Origin: Candidatus Rokuibacteriota bacterium | Lineage (GTDB): Bacteria; Methylomirabilota; Methylomirabilia; Rokubacteriales; CSP1-6 | Direction of reading: 5' to 3' | Length of the DNA stretch: 39,394 bases | Assembly (NCBI GenBank): GCA_003220595.1 | Contig: QHSZ01000061.1 | Span: 1-39,394, forward strand | Part shown: in pieces, positions 16,313-23,954 of the stretch | Layout: each line of letters starts with the position of its first letter | How positions within the stretch are numbered: position 1 is the first letter of the stretch | Translations under genes and position numbers: made by a program | Notes under the pieces: generated by a model | What the model was told of the DNA's origin: nothing | Databases searched by the model: none | Seen by the model: only the letters and a program-made list of their open reading frames with translations

Positions 16313-17160
16313 CCGCGCTGGACGAGCCAGATACCGAGGGCGACGACCGCCCCGCCGAGGAAGTCGCGGACGTGGAGCGACTCGCCGAGCAGCAGCGCGC
16401 CGAGGAAGATCCCGAAGATCGGGTTCAGGAAGAAGTAAGCGCTCGCGCGCGTCGCGTCGCCATGGCGGAGCAGCCAGAACCAGATGAGCATCCCCACCCA
16501 CGAGACCCCGACGATCAGATAGGTCTGCGCGGCGAGGAACGACGCGGTCAGGCGCACCGCGCCCGGGTCCTCCCAGACGAGCACGGGCGCCGCGAGCACG
16601 AGCCCCGCGACGAGGAGCTGGCCGCCGTTCAGCACGAGCAGGTCGACGCGGGGCTCCGCGCGCTTGAAGAGGAGCGTGCCCGCGACGAGGCTGGCGATCG
16701 AGACCACCATCAGCCCCATCGCGCCGGGCTCGTTGTCGGGGCCGATCCGGCTCGCCATGACCCACACGACGCCGGCGAAGCTCGTGAGGAGCCCGACGAC
16801 CCGGGGCACCGTGAGCCGCTCGTCGAGGAGCCACGCCGCGACCAGCGCCAGCATCAGGGGATTCGTGCTCGCGAGCACGGCGCCCATGCCGGCCGAGACG
16901 TGGCGCAGCGCGATCGCCGTGAGCCCGAGATAGAGCGCGTAGTTCAGGACGCCGAGGACCGCGATCGGCCGCCACGCGGCGAGGCTCGCGGGCAGCGCGG
17001 CGCCGCGCCAGCGCGCGAGCAGGAGGAGCGCCAGCCCGGCGACGATGAAGCGCGAGGACATGAGGAAGAGCGGCGGCGACGAGCGCAGCCCGATCTTGAC
17101 CACGCTGAAGGCCGAGGCCCAGAGCAGCGAGAAGAGGACGGCGAGCGCGGTGTAGCGCAG
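16309..17160 (-). CDS. EamA/DMT family permease
   Basis: An inner membrane transporter of the drug/metabolite superfamily with two EamA repeats, about ten helices in all. Recognisable parts are LWASAFSVVKIGL in helix 1, FIVAGLALLLLARW, a first-repeat end at ASTNPLMLALVAAWLLDE, and the second-repeat end YFFLNPIFGIFLGALLLGE. The first helix (ALAVLFSLLWASAFSVV) is only included if translation begins upstream of GTG 17103. The only plausible codon after the preceding stop is CTG at 17160, giving 283 residues, a normal family length. I therefore used 17160; a GTG start at 17103 would give 264 residues and half a helix 1. It lies 21 bases after the thiol dioxygenase, so it may export or import a sulfur amino acid product. 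Confidence 0.82.
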   Translation of the reverse strand: MRYTALAVLFSLLWASAFSVVKIGLRSSPPLFLMSSRFIVAGLALLLLARWRGAALPASLAAWRPIAVLGVLNYALYLGLTAIALRHVSAGMGAVLASTNPLMLALVAAWLLDERLTVPRVVGLLTSFAGVVWVMASRIGPDNEPGAMGLMVVSIASLVAGTLLFKRAEPRVDLLVLNGGQLLVAGLVLAAPVLVWEDPGAVRLTASFLAAQTYLIVGVSWVGMLIWFWLLRHGDATRASAYFFLNPIFGIFLGALLLGESLHVRDFLGGAVVALGIWLVQRG

Positions 17161-17181
17161 GGCTGCGTCGGGCGCGCGCCG

Positions 17182-17745
17182 CTAGCAGTTCAGGTACTTC
17201 GGGCTGACGAGCGGCTTCTCGCGGCCGTCGGGCTCCCACGTCTTGCGCGGCAGGCCGACCAGGTCCTTGCCGTAGACGTGGATCTCGACGGTGTCGCGCG
17301 CGGTCGGGTTGTGCATCCGGTGGACCTCGTCGCCGGGGACGAGGCAGGACACGGCGCCCGGCCGGTGGCGCATGACCCGCGTCACGTCGAGCGTCGCCCG
17401 CCCGCCGGCGACGCCCTCCTGCACCTTGTAACGCGTCTCCTCGATCTCGTTCTCGATGACGCCGATCACGCCCCAGGTCTCGTGATTGTGGGCGGGCGCC
17501 GTCTCGCCGGGCCCCCAGATGACGGACACCACGTTGAAGTGGGGCGCGCGGTGGAGCATGTAGCGGCCCCGCTTGCCGCCCTCGGGGCGCCGGCGGAACT
17601 CGGCCGGCACCGACTCCGGCCTCGCGATGAGCCGGGTCAGGAGGGGGGACACCCGCTCGGCGACCGCGTGCGCCGACGGCTCGTCGCGCGCGATCCGGTC
17701 CACGTCGGCGATGAAGTCCTTCAGCGCGTAGACGGCGGCCGCCAT
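17182..17745 (-). CDS. Cysteine dioxygenase-type thiol dioxygenase
   Basis: A 187-residue cupin that adds both oxygen atoms of O2 to a thiol, making cysteine sulfinate or a related sulfinate. The iron-binding triad can be seen as H86 and H88 in APAHNHETWGVIGV and H142 in PGDEVHRMHN. The rest of the cupin (VVSVIWGPGETAPAH, RHRPGAVSCLVPGDEVH, TVEIHVYGKDL) fits the family. Bacterial relatives include 3-mercaptopropionate dioxygenases, so the substrate is not fixed. The start is ATG at 17745 with GGGAGGA upstream, 25 bases inside the sulfurtransferase gene. Being third in an operon of sulfurtransferases supports a role in thiol breakdown. Confidence 0.88.
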   Translation of the reverse strand: MAAAVYALKDFIADVDRIARDEPSAHAVAERVSPLLTRLIARPESVPAEFRRRPEGGKRGRYMLHRAPHFNVVSVIWGPGETAPAHNHETWGVIGVIENEIEETRYKVQEGVAGGRATLDVTRVMRHRPGAVSCLVPGDEVHRMHNPTARDTVEIHVYGKDLVGLPRKTWEPDGREKPLVSPKYLNC

Positions 17746-18596
17746 TGCGGATCCTCCCTCGGCTCGATCGGCGTGTCCTTCCGGCCACCCCATTCTGTCC
17801 ACGACCCGTCGTACACCGCAACCTCCTCTTTTCCGATGAGGTGGAGGCCCAGCGCGAGGACCGACGCGGTCACGCCCGAGCCGCACGTGGTGACGATCGC
17901 TCGGTCGAGGTCGAGCCCCGACGCCGCGAAGGCGCGCGCGAGGTCGTCGGGCGGCAGGAGCGTACCGTCCCCGCGGTAGAGCCGCTCGTACGGGAGGTTC
18001 GCGCTCCCCGGGATGTGGCCGCCGCGGAGGCCCGCGCGCGGCTCCGGCTCGGAGCCGTCGAAGCGGCCCGGCGAGCGGGCGTCGAGCACCTGCTCGCGGC
18101 GCGACTTGAGGTTCGCGCGCATCCCCTTGAGGTCGCGCACGAGGCGCCGGTCGAGGCGTGCCGCGAAGCGCCGGGGCGTGGGCGCGGCGAAGCCCGACTG
18201 CACGGGCCGGCCCTCCGCCCGCCACTTCGGGAAGCCGCCGTCGAGGACGGCGACGCGCTCGTGGCGGAAGGCGCGGAAGGTCCACCAGACGCGCGCCGCG
18301 CTGACGACGCCACGCGTGTCGTAGACCACGACGAGGTCCCGCGTCCCGACCCCGAGCGCGCCGACGCGCCGGGCGAACGTCCGGGCGGTCGGCAGCATGT
18401 GCGGAAGCCGCGACGAGGAGTCGGCGATCTCGTCGATGTCGAAGAACACGGCGCCCGGGATGTGCGCCTGCGCGAACTCCGCGCGGGCGTCGCGGGCGAG
18501 CTGGGGCATGTGCCACGACCCGTCCACGACGCGCACGGTGCTGCGGCCGAGATGCGCGGCGAGCCAGCCGGTCGTGACCAGCGTTCCCGCCTTCAC
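17721..18596 (-). CDS. Sulfurtransferase, 3-mercaptopyruvate sulfurtransferase/thiosulfate sulfurtransferase type
   Basis: A 291-residue protein with two tandem rhodanese domains. The inactive N-terminal domain has VRVVDGSWHMP and HIPGAVFFDIDEIADSSS. The C-terminal domain has LDARSPGRFDG and HIPGSANLPYERL, and carries the catalytic C238 in the loop CGSGVTAS, the mercaptopyruvate-sulfurtransferase form rather than the CRKGVT of thiosulfate rhodanese. It would move sulfane sulfur from mercaptopyruvate to a thiol or cyanide acceptor. It starts at GTG 18596, overlapping the stop of the four-rhodanese gene by four bases, and ends 25 bases inside the thiol dioxygenase gene. No clear signal peptide is present, so it is cytosolic. 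Confidence 0.9.
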   Translation of the reverse strand: MKAGTLVTTGWLAAHLGRSTVRVVDGSWHMPQLARDARAEFAQAHIPGAVFFDIDEIADSSSRLPHMLPTARTFARRVGALGVGTRDLVVVYDTRGVVSAARVWWTFRAFRHERVAVLDGGFPKWRAEGRPVQSGFAAPTPRRFAARLDRRLVRDLKGMRANLKSRREQVLDARSPGRFDGSEPEPRAGLRGGHIPGSANLPYERLYRGDGTLLPPDDLARAFAASGLDLDRAIVTTCGSGVTASVLALGLHLIGKEEVAVYDGSWTEWGGRKDTPIEPREDPQWRPPSTR

Positions 18597-20161
18597 TGTA
18601 ACGCGTAGGGGCTTCGCCCCTCCCCGTCGAGAGCTTCCTCCCACCGCAGATACTTCACCATCGCCTCGCGCCCGCGGTCGTACGGCTTCGCCACGACGTC
18701 GTCGGCCTCGTCGAGGAGCCGCGTGGCGCCGCGCTCGAGCGGGAGCCCCGCCTCCGCCCACGCGCGCGTGCCCCCCTCGAGGACGCGCGCGGCGCCGTAG
18801 CCGAGGCGCCCGAGGGTCGCGGTGGCCAGGGTCGAGGCCGTGCCGTCGCTGCAGGTCAGGACGATCGGTGCGCGCGTGTCCGGCGCGACCCCGCCGATCC
18901 GGAGCTCGAGCCGGCTCCGGCAGAGCCACGCCGCGCCCGGCACGTGGCCGCGCGCGTACGCGTCGCTCTGGTCCACGTCGAGGACGAACGCGCCCCCGAG
19001 GTCTCCCGGCTTCACGCCTGAGACCCGGGCGCGCGCCTCCGGCAAGCCCGCCGGCGCCGTGCCCGGGCGCCCGCGCTCGAGCGCGCGCCCCGCCCGCTCC
19101 CACGCGGCGAGCCCGCCGGCGAGCACGCCGACCCGCGGAAACCCCATTCGCCGGAGCCACGAGGCCGTCATCACGGACCTGACGAGGTCGTCGCAGACGA
19201 GCACGATGCACGCCGCGCGCACGGCGACGTACTCGTCGGTCGCCTGGACCGCCTGGCCGCCGGGCGCCCAGACGGCGCCGGGCACGTGGCCCGCCGTGTA
19301 CTCGTCGACCGTGCGCACGTCGAGCACGTAGAGATTCTCGCCGTCGTCGCGCGCGAGGCGTGCCGCCAGCTCGTCGGGCGGGACGGCGGGGACACCGTCC
19401 TCGGCCGCGACCCGCCGAGCGACGTCGGCAGCGCGCGCGCGGCTCCTCGGCGAGACGGGCGGCGCCCAGCGCTCGGCGCCGCGCTCGAGCCCGAGGCCGG
19501 AGAGCGTCCAGCCCATCGTGCCGTTTTGGAGCGCCACGATCGGATTCGGTAGCTTCATCCGGCGCAGCGACTCGGCGCCGATGTAGGAGCGCGTCCGGCC
19601 GCCGCAGTGCACGACGATCGTCGTCTCCGGTCGCGTGACGAGCTCGCCGATGCGCAGGACGAGCTCGCCGCCCGGCATGCTGACGGCGCCCGGAACGCAG
19701 CCCCGCGCGTACTCCTCGGGCGTGCGCGAATCCACGATGACCAGGTCGTCGCCGCGCTCCAGGCGCCGCAGGAGCTCACGCGGCGCGATCTCGGGGGTGG
19801 CGAGTTCGTGGAGCATCCGCTCCCCGAAGACCTTGCTCGGCACGTTGAGGCCCTCGACGAGCGGCCGCCCCGCCGAGCGCCACGCGGCGAGGCCGCCGGC
19901 GAGCGCGTCGACGTTCGTGTAGCCGAGCTCGCGGAGGGTCGGCGCCGCGAGCTCCGCGAGCCGGCCGTCCGCGTCGCAGAGGACGATCGGCGTCGCCCGC
20001 GCGGGGACGAGCGCCGGCAGCCCCCGCTCGAGGAGCCGGCGGGGGAGCGAGGTCGCGCGGAAGACGTGGCCGCGCTCGTACGCGCCCTTCTCACGGAGAT
20101 CGAGGAGAGCGTGGGGCGTGTCCCCTGCCATGAGTGCCACGAGTCCGTCGGGCGTGAGCAT
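18593..20161 (-). CDS. Four-domain rhodanese protein
   Basis: A 522-residue protein made of four rhodanese-like domains in tandem, at roughly residues 10-104, 120-228, 260-364 and 380-470, each with the aspartate strand (LLDLR, IVDSR, VLDVR, VLDVD) and a GHVPGA-type turn. All four keep a cysteine in the active-site loop: C62 (CDADGR), C186 (CGGRTR), C323 (CDDLVR) and C437 (CSDGTA). Only the second loop looks like a classic CxGxxR persulfide loop. It could carry or relay persulfide sulfur, or the outer domains may be structural. The start is ATG at 20161; the ribosome site is poor. It is the first gene of a four-gene thiol operon and is divergent from a TPR gene 55 bases away. Confidence 0.85.
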   Translation of the reverse strand: MLTPDGLVALMAGDTPHALLDLREKGAYERGHVFRATSLPRRLLERGLPALVPARATPIVLCDADGRLAELAAPTLRELGYTNVDALAGGLAAWRSAGRPLVEGLNVPSKVFGERMLHELATPEIAPRELLRRLERGDDLVIVDSRTPEEYARGCVPGAVSMPGGELVLRIGELVTRPETTIVVHCGGRTRSYIGAESLRRMKLPNPIVALQNGTMGWTLSGLGLERGAERWAPPVSPRSRARAADVARRVAAEDGVPAVPPDELAARLARDDGENLYVLDVRTVDEYTAGHVPGAVWAPGGQAVQATDEYVAVRAACIVLVCDDLVRSVMTASWLRRMGFPRVGVLAGGLAAWERAGRALERGRPGTAPAGLPEARARVSGVKPGDLGGAFVLDVDQSDAYARGHVPGAAWLCRSRLELRIGGVAPDTRAPIVLTCSDGTASTLATATLGRLGYGAARVLEGGTRAWAEAGLPLERGATRLLDEADDVVAKPYDRGREAMVKYLRWEEALDGEGRSPYALQ

Positions 20162-20216
20162 CTCGGGCGCCCATCTTGCCTTCGGCGCGGGAGCGACGCA
20201 AGCTGGACGTATCGCG

Positions 20217-20696
20217 ATGACGGAGGACGAGGCGTTCGCCGCGCTCCGCGGGGACGACGCGCGGCTGGCGCGCCGGGCCGAGGCGGCGCTCTGGGAGCTG
20301 TGGCACCGCGCGGGCGACCCGGACGTGGACGCGCTCCTCCGCCGGGGGATCGTCGCGCTGCAGCAGGGCGAGCTCGCGGAGGCGGAGCGGCTCTTCGATC
20401 TCGTCATCGCGCGCGCCCCGCGCTTCGCCGAGGGCTGGAACAAGCGGGCGACCGTCCGGTACCTCGCGAAGAGCTACCGCGGCTCGATCGAGGACTGCCG
20501 GGAGACGCTCGCCCGCAACCCACGCCACTTCGGCGCGCTCTCCGGCCAGGGGCTGTGCCACCTGGCGCTCGGCGAGCACCGCGAGGCCGCGGCGCTGTTC
20601 CGGCGCGCGATCGCGGTCCACAGGCACCTCGAGGGCGCGCGCCACAACCTGGCCGTGGCCCTCGGCGAGGCGGTGCGGGGCAACGGTCACTCGTGA
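20217..20696 (+). CDS. Tetratricopeptide repeat protein
   Basis: A 159-residue soluble protein with about three TPR units from residue 45 onward: the repeats around GIVALQQGELAEAERLFD, KRATVRYLAKSYRGSIEDC and GQGLCHLALGEHREAAALF carry the usual small and large hydrophobic positions. TPR arrays bind partner proteins, and no enzyme motif is present. The ATG at 20217 was chosen over upstream codons because MTEDEAF begins the helical part. It overlaps the start of the MFS gene downstream by four bases (GTGA) and is divergent from the rhodanese operon. Its partner is unknown. Confidence 0.8.
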   Translation: MTEDEAFAALRGDDARLARRAEAALWELWHRAGDPDVDALLRRGIVALQQGELAEAERLFDLVIARAPRFAEGWNKRATVRYLAKSYRGSIEDCRETLARNPRHFGALSGQGLCHLALGEHREAAALFRRAIAVHRHLEGARHNLAVALGEAVRGNGHS

Positions 20697-21919
20697 CCTT
20701 TCCCGGCGGGCTCCGCGCCCTCAACCACCGTGACTTCCGCGTCTTCTGGACGGGGCAGCTCGTCTCGCTGGTCGGGACGTGGATGCAGTCGGTCGCGCAG
20801 TCGTGGCTCGTGCTCCAGCTGTCCGACTCGGCCCTCAAGCTCGGGCTCATCGGCACCTTCCAGTTCGCGCCCGTGCTCCTCTTCTCGGTCGTCGCGGGCG
20901 CGCTCGCCGACCGGCTGCCCAAGCGCCGGCTGATCCTCGCGACCCAGACGGCGCTGTGCCTCCAGGCGCTGGCGCTCACGGCGCTCGTCTGGACGGGGCA
21001 TGTCCGCTACTGGCACGTCGCGGTGCTGGCGCTCCTCCTCGGCTGCGCCAACGTGATCGACATGCCGACGCGCCAGGCGTTCGTCGTCGAGATGGTGGGC
21101 CGGGGCGACCTCGTCAACGCGGTCGCCCTCAACTCCGCCGCCTTCAACGGTGCGCGCATCGTGGGCCCCGCGGTGGCCGGTCTGCTGATCGCCCGCTTCG
21201 GCCTGGCGCCCGCGTTCCTGCTGAACGGTCTCTCGTTCCTCGTCGTGCTCGGGGCGCTTCTTCTGGTCCGCGCCGAGGGCGCGCCGCGGCCGCGCGCGGG
21301 GACGACGATGGGCGAGGAGGTTCTGGAAGGCCTCCGTTATGCGCTCGGCACGCCGCGGATCGCCTTGATGCTGAGCCTCGTGCTGGTCGTCAGCCTCTTC
21401 GTGTTCAACTTCACCGTCTTCGTCCCGCTGCTCACGCGGAGCGTGCTCCAGCTGGGCGCCGAGGGGTTCGGCTTCCTCATGGCGGCCCTTGGCGTCGGCG
21501 CCGTGACGGGCGCGCTGGCCCTCGCGACCCTCGGCTCACGACAGACGCCGCTCCGCGCGATCTTCGTCGCGGGCGGCCTGTCCTGTGTCGCCCTCCTGGC
21601 GCTCTCGGCCACCGCCCTGTTCCGCGAGGCGGTCCTCCTCCTCTTCCTCACCGGCTTCTACTCGATCGTCTTCATCGCCAGCTGCAACACGACCCTCCAG
21701 CTCACGACGCCCGACGAGCTGCGCGGCCGCGTGATGAGCCTCCACACGCTGATGTTCGGCGGCGTCTTCCCGCTCGGCGCCTTCATGACCGGCGCGCTGG
21801 CCGAGGCCTTTGGCGTGCCGACGGCGCTCCGCGTGGCCGGCGGCGGGGGCCTGGTCGGCATGGCCGCGATCGCCCTCTGGTGGCGCTCGCGGCGCGCCTC
21901 TGGGTTCAGCAGGACTTGA
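20693..21919 (+). CDS. MFS transporter, EntS/MFS_3-like, paralogue of the gene at 1913
   Basis: A 408-residue twelve-helix exporter with ADRLPKRRL, LNSAAFNGARIVGPAVAG, FGFLMAALGVGAVTGAL and PDELRGRVMSLHT. Nearly every block matches the MFS gene at 1913-3121, and the two line up over their whole length, so they are paralogues or a duplicated pair. It starts at GTG 20693 inside the stop of the TPR gene; codons further upstream in the same frame are antisense to the rhodanese gene and not part of it. Its 3' end overlaps the CurA-type gene on the other strand by 14 bases. The cargo is unknown. Confidence 0.9.
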   Translation: MTFPGGLRALNHRDFRVFWTGQLVSLVGTWMQSVAQSWLVLQLSDSALKLGLIGTFQFAPVLLFSVVAGALADRLPKRRLILATQTALCLQALALTALVWTGHVRYWHVAVLALLLGCANVIDMPTRQAFVVEMVGRGDLVNAVALNSAAFNGARIVGPAVAGLLIARFGLAPAFLLNGLSFLVVLGALLLVRAEGAPRPRAGTTMGEEVLEGLRYALGTPRIALMLSLVLVVSLFVFNFTVFVPLLTRSVLQLGAEGFGFLMAALGVGAVTGALALATLGSRQTPLRAIFVAGGLSCVALLALSATALFREAVLLLFLTGFYSIVFIASCNTTLQLTTPDELRGRVMSLHTLMFGGVFPLGAFMTGALAEAFGVPTALRVAGGGGLVGMAAIALWWRSRRASGFSRT

Positions 21920-22940
21920 GCGTCGGGTCCTCGCCCACCTTGACGACGAGCTTGCCGAAGTTCCGGCCACGGAGGAGACCGATGAGGGCCTGGGGGGCCT
22001 GCTCGAGCCCGACGACGACGTCCTCCCGGTGCGTGAGCTTCCCCTCCCGGTACCACGGGCTCATGTCGCGCAGGAAGTCGGCCAGGCGGTCCATGTGGTC
22101 CGAGACGATGAAGCCCTTGATGAGCGCACGGTTCACCAGGATCGGGGCGAGGTTCGGCCCGGGCGGGAGCTCCGTGGCGTTGTACTGCGAGATGAGCCCG
22201 CAGAGCGGGATGCGCGCGTTCTGATTGATGAGCGTGAGCGCGGCGGCGAGGACGTCGCCGCCGACGTTGTCGAAGTAGACGTCGATCCCGCTCGGACACG
22301 CCTTCTGGAGCGCAGGCCGGAGGGGCTCGGATTTGTAGTTCACGCAGGCGTCGAACCCCGCCTCCTTCACGACCCAGGCGCACTTCTCCGGAGAGCCCGC
22401 GACGCCGACCGCGCGGCAGCCCTTGAGCTTGGCGATCTGGCCGACGAGCGAGCCGACCGCGCCCGACGCCGCCGAGACCACGACGGTCTCGCCGGGCTTC
22501 GGGCGGCCGATGTCGAGCAGGCCGACATAGGCGGTCAGGCCCGGCATCCCGAGGACGCCGAGCGCGGTCGAGAGGGGCGCCGTCTTCGGATCGAGTTTCC
22601 GGAGGCCGGCGCCGCTGGACACGGCGTAGGCCTGCCAGCCGTTGAACCCCAGGACGAACGCGCCCCTCGGGAACGCCGGGTTGTTGGACTCCATTACCTC
22701 ACTGACGGTGCCGCCGATCATCACGCTGCCGAGGGCCGGATTCATGCCTCCCGTGTACGAGCGGCCCTCGTTCATGCGCCCGCGCATGTATGGGTCGAGC
22801 GAGAGGTAGATCGTCCGGCAGAGGATCTCGCCGTCCCCCGGGACGGGCAGCGGCGACTCGGCGAGCTCGAAATCCGCGGCCTTGGGCTCGCCCTTCGGAC
22901 GGTTCCGGAGCAGGACCTGACGGTTCAATAAGTTTTGCAT
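21906..22940 (-). CDS. NADP-dependent oxidoreductase, CurA/leukotriene B4 dehydrogenase-like MDR
   Basis: A 344-residue zinc-free medium-chain reductase that reduces the double bond of alpha,beta-unsaturated carbonyls with NADPH. The opening NRQVLLRNRPKGEP, the LSLDPYMRGRM block, the nucleotide motif VVVSAASGAVGSLVGQIAK and VYFDNVGGDVLAAAL are hallmarks of the CurA/YncB/prostaglandin reductase group. ISQYNATELPPGPNL is the usual late block. The start is ATG at 22940; I see no clear ribosome site, and TAGTGT lies 12 bases upstream on the coding strand as a weak -10 box. It stands alone, with its 3' end overlapping the MFS gene. Confidence 0.92.
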   Translation of the reverse strand: MQNLLNRQVLLRNRPKGEPKAADFELAESPLPVPGDGEILCRTIYLSLDPYMRGRMNEGRSYTGGMNPALGSVMIGGTVSEVMESNNPAFPRGAFVLGFNGWQAYAVSSGAGLRKLDPKTAPLSTALGVLGMPGLTAYVGLLDIGRPKPGETVVVSAASGAVGSLVGQIAKLKGCRAVGVAGSPEKCAWVVKEAGFDACVNYKSEPLRPALQKACPSGIDVYFDNVGGDVLAAALTLINQNARIPLCGLISQYNATELPPGPNLAPILVNRALIKGFIVSDHMDRLADFLRDMSPWYREGKLTHREDVVVGLEQAPQALIGLLRGRNFGKLVVKVGEDPTLKSC

Positions 22941-22999
22941 GGAGGCAAGGCTACACTAGACTGAAGGGAGATGGCGATGCGTGCACTCGCCACGGAACG

Positions 23000-23236
23000 G
23001 TGACGGATTTCATCCCGGACACCCCCTCGGTTGCCCGCCCGTACTGTCCTGGCTGTGAGCCCGAAGCGGACCCAAGCTGCGAGATCCTCGACGTGCGCTG
23101 GTGCGAATCCCACTCGCCGATGCGCGACGGCCTCGACGACGCCGTGGTGAGCGCCGCGGCCTACCTGTCGGGAAGCGCGGAGGCGGGCGGGGACGACAAC
23201 CGGCGCTGGTGCGAGATTCTCCACCGACGACGCTGA
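23000..23236 (+). CDS. Small Cys-rich hypothetical protein
   Basis: A 78-residue protein I do not recognise. It contains YCPGCEPEADPSCEILDVRW, then a Cys-Glu-Ser-His motif (WCESHSP) and a last Cys in RRWCEILHRR, so CxxC plus Cys/His could bind a metal. The middle (DDAVVSAAAYLSGSAEAGG) looks helical. The GTG at 23000 overlaps the stop of a tiny frame (ATG 22977 or 22971 to TGA 23001-23003) that has a good AAGGGAG ribosome site. Translation may therefore enter by coupling, or one base is wrong and the true start is that ATG. Codon use is typical of the window. Confidence 0.55.
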   Translation: MTDFIPDTPSVARPYCPGCEPEADPSCEILDVRWCESHSPMRDGLDDAVVSAAAYLSGSAEAGGDDNRRWCEILHRRR

Positions 23237-23237
23237 G

Positions 23238-23264
23238 GGCCTCGCGCGCCGCGCGCGCTAGGCC
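23238..23264. terminator. Bidirectional hairpin at convergent stops
   Basis: GGCCT (23238-23242) pairs with AGGCC (23260-23264), and after one mismatch GCGCGC (23244-23249) pairs with GCGCGC (23253-23258) around a three-base loop. It spans the 21-base gap between the small Cys-rich gene and the HAD gene and includes the HAD stop codon. Its position suits a shared terminator; no T-run follows. Confidence 0.45.
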
Positions 23265-23950
23265 AGATCACGTAGCGAGCGGACGATCTGGTGCGGTCGC
23301 ACGGGGCTACCGGCGGGGAGTCCGCGTCCCTCACGGTCCACCCAGACGCCCTTGAGCCCGAGGGACTGGGGCGCCTCCACGTCGAACTCGAGGTGGTCGC
23401 CAACCATCCAGGCCGCGTCGGGCGCCGCGCCGAGCTGGGCAAGCGCCTCGCGGTAGACGATCACGTCGGGCTTGCCGGCGCCGAACTCGCCCTCGATCAC
23501 GATCGCGCCGAAGAAGGGCGCCAGGCCGTGGCGCTCGATCTTGTCACGCTGCTGCGCGGCGTCGCCGTTCGTCACGAGCCCGAGCGGGACGCCGCGCCGC
23601 CGGAAGCGCTCGAGGCTCTCGAGCGTGTCGGGAAAGAGGCGCATCGCCGCGCGCCGGCGGGCGGCGAAGTCGCGCGCGATCGCTCCCGCCACGCCCGCGG
23701 CCTCGACGCCTAGGCGCTCGAGGGCGAACTCGACGATGTGCTGCCAGGCGCCCAGCATGTTGACGCGCTCGCGCCGGTGGCGCGCCGGGTCCTCCCAGAA
23801 CCAGCGGCGGGTCTCGGCGACCACCGCGACGAGCGTCGCGGGGTCGAGGGCGGCGGGCGCGTGCGTGCGCACCGCCGCCTCCCAGTGCGCCTCGACCCCG
23901 CCCGAATAGTCGAGCAGCGTGTCGTCGAGGTCGAGCAGCAACGCCTTCAC
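23258..23950 (-). CDS. HAD family hydrolase (subfamily IA phosphatase)
   Basis: A 230-residue haloacid dehalogenase-type phosphatase. The nucleophile motif is LLLDLDDTLLDY with D7 and D9. A helical cap follows (residues 20-95), then motif II in VPLGLVTNGD, the motif III lysine in FGAGKPDVIVY, and the acidic motif IV in AWMVGDHLEFDV. The cap type and length fit subfamily IA (YjjG/phosphoglycolate phosphatase-like). It starts at GTG 23950, four bases after the DUF385 stop, as the last gene of the long minus-strand run. It may remove a side product or phosphate ester; the substrate is unknown. Confidence 0.9.
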   Translation of the reverse strand: MKALLLDLDDTLLDYSGGVEAHWEAAVRTHAPAALDPATLVAVVAETRRWFWEDPARHRRERVNMLGAWQHIVEFALERLGVEAAGVAGAIARDFAARRRAAMRLFPDTLESLERFRRRGVPLGLVTNGDAAQQRDKIERHGLAPFFGAIVIEGEFGAGKPDVIVYREALAQLGAAPDAAWMVGDHLEFDVEAPQSLGLKGVWVDREGRGLPAGSPVRPHQIVRSLRDLA

Positions 23951-23954
23951 GGCA

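Noticed and set aside
16113-16487. Intact 124-residue gene from the DUF983 start
   Set aside because: After residue 21 the frame loses all family similarity and runs antisense into the EamA gene; the rest of the zinc ribbon is in another frame.
15077-17821. Long minus-strand frame across the LLM, EamA and dioxygenase genes
   Set aside because: It runs out of frame through two genuine minus-strand genes and antisense to a third, with no recognisable domain.
18607-18621. AGGGGC-TTC-GCCCCT hairpin near the end of the four-rhodanese gene
   Set aside because: It lies inside coding sequence, has only six pairs, no T-run, and the next gene overlaps the stop, so termination there is unlikely.
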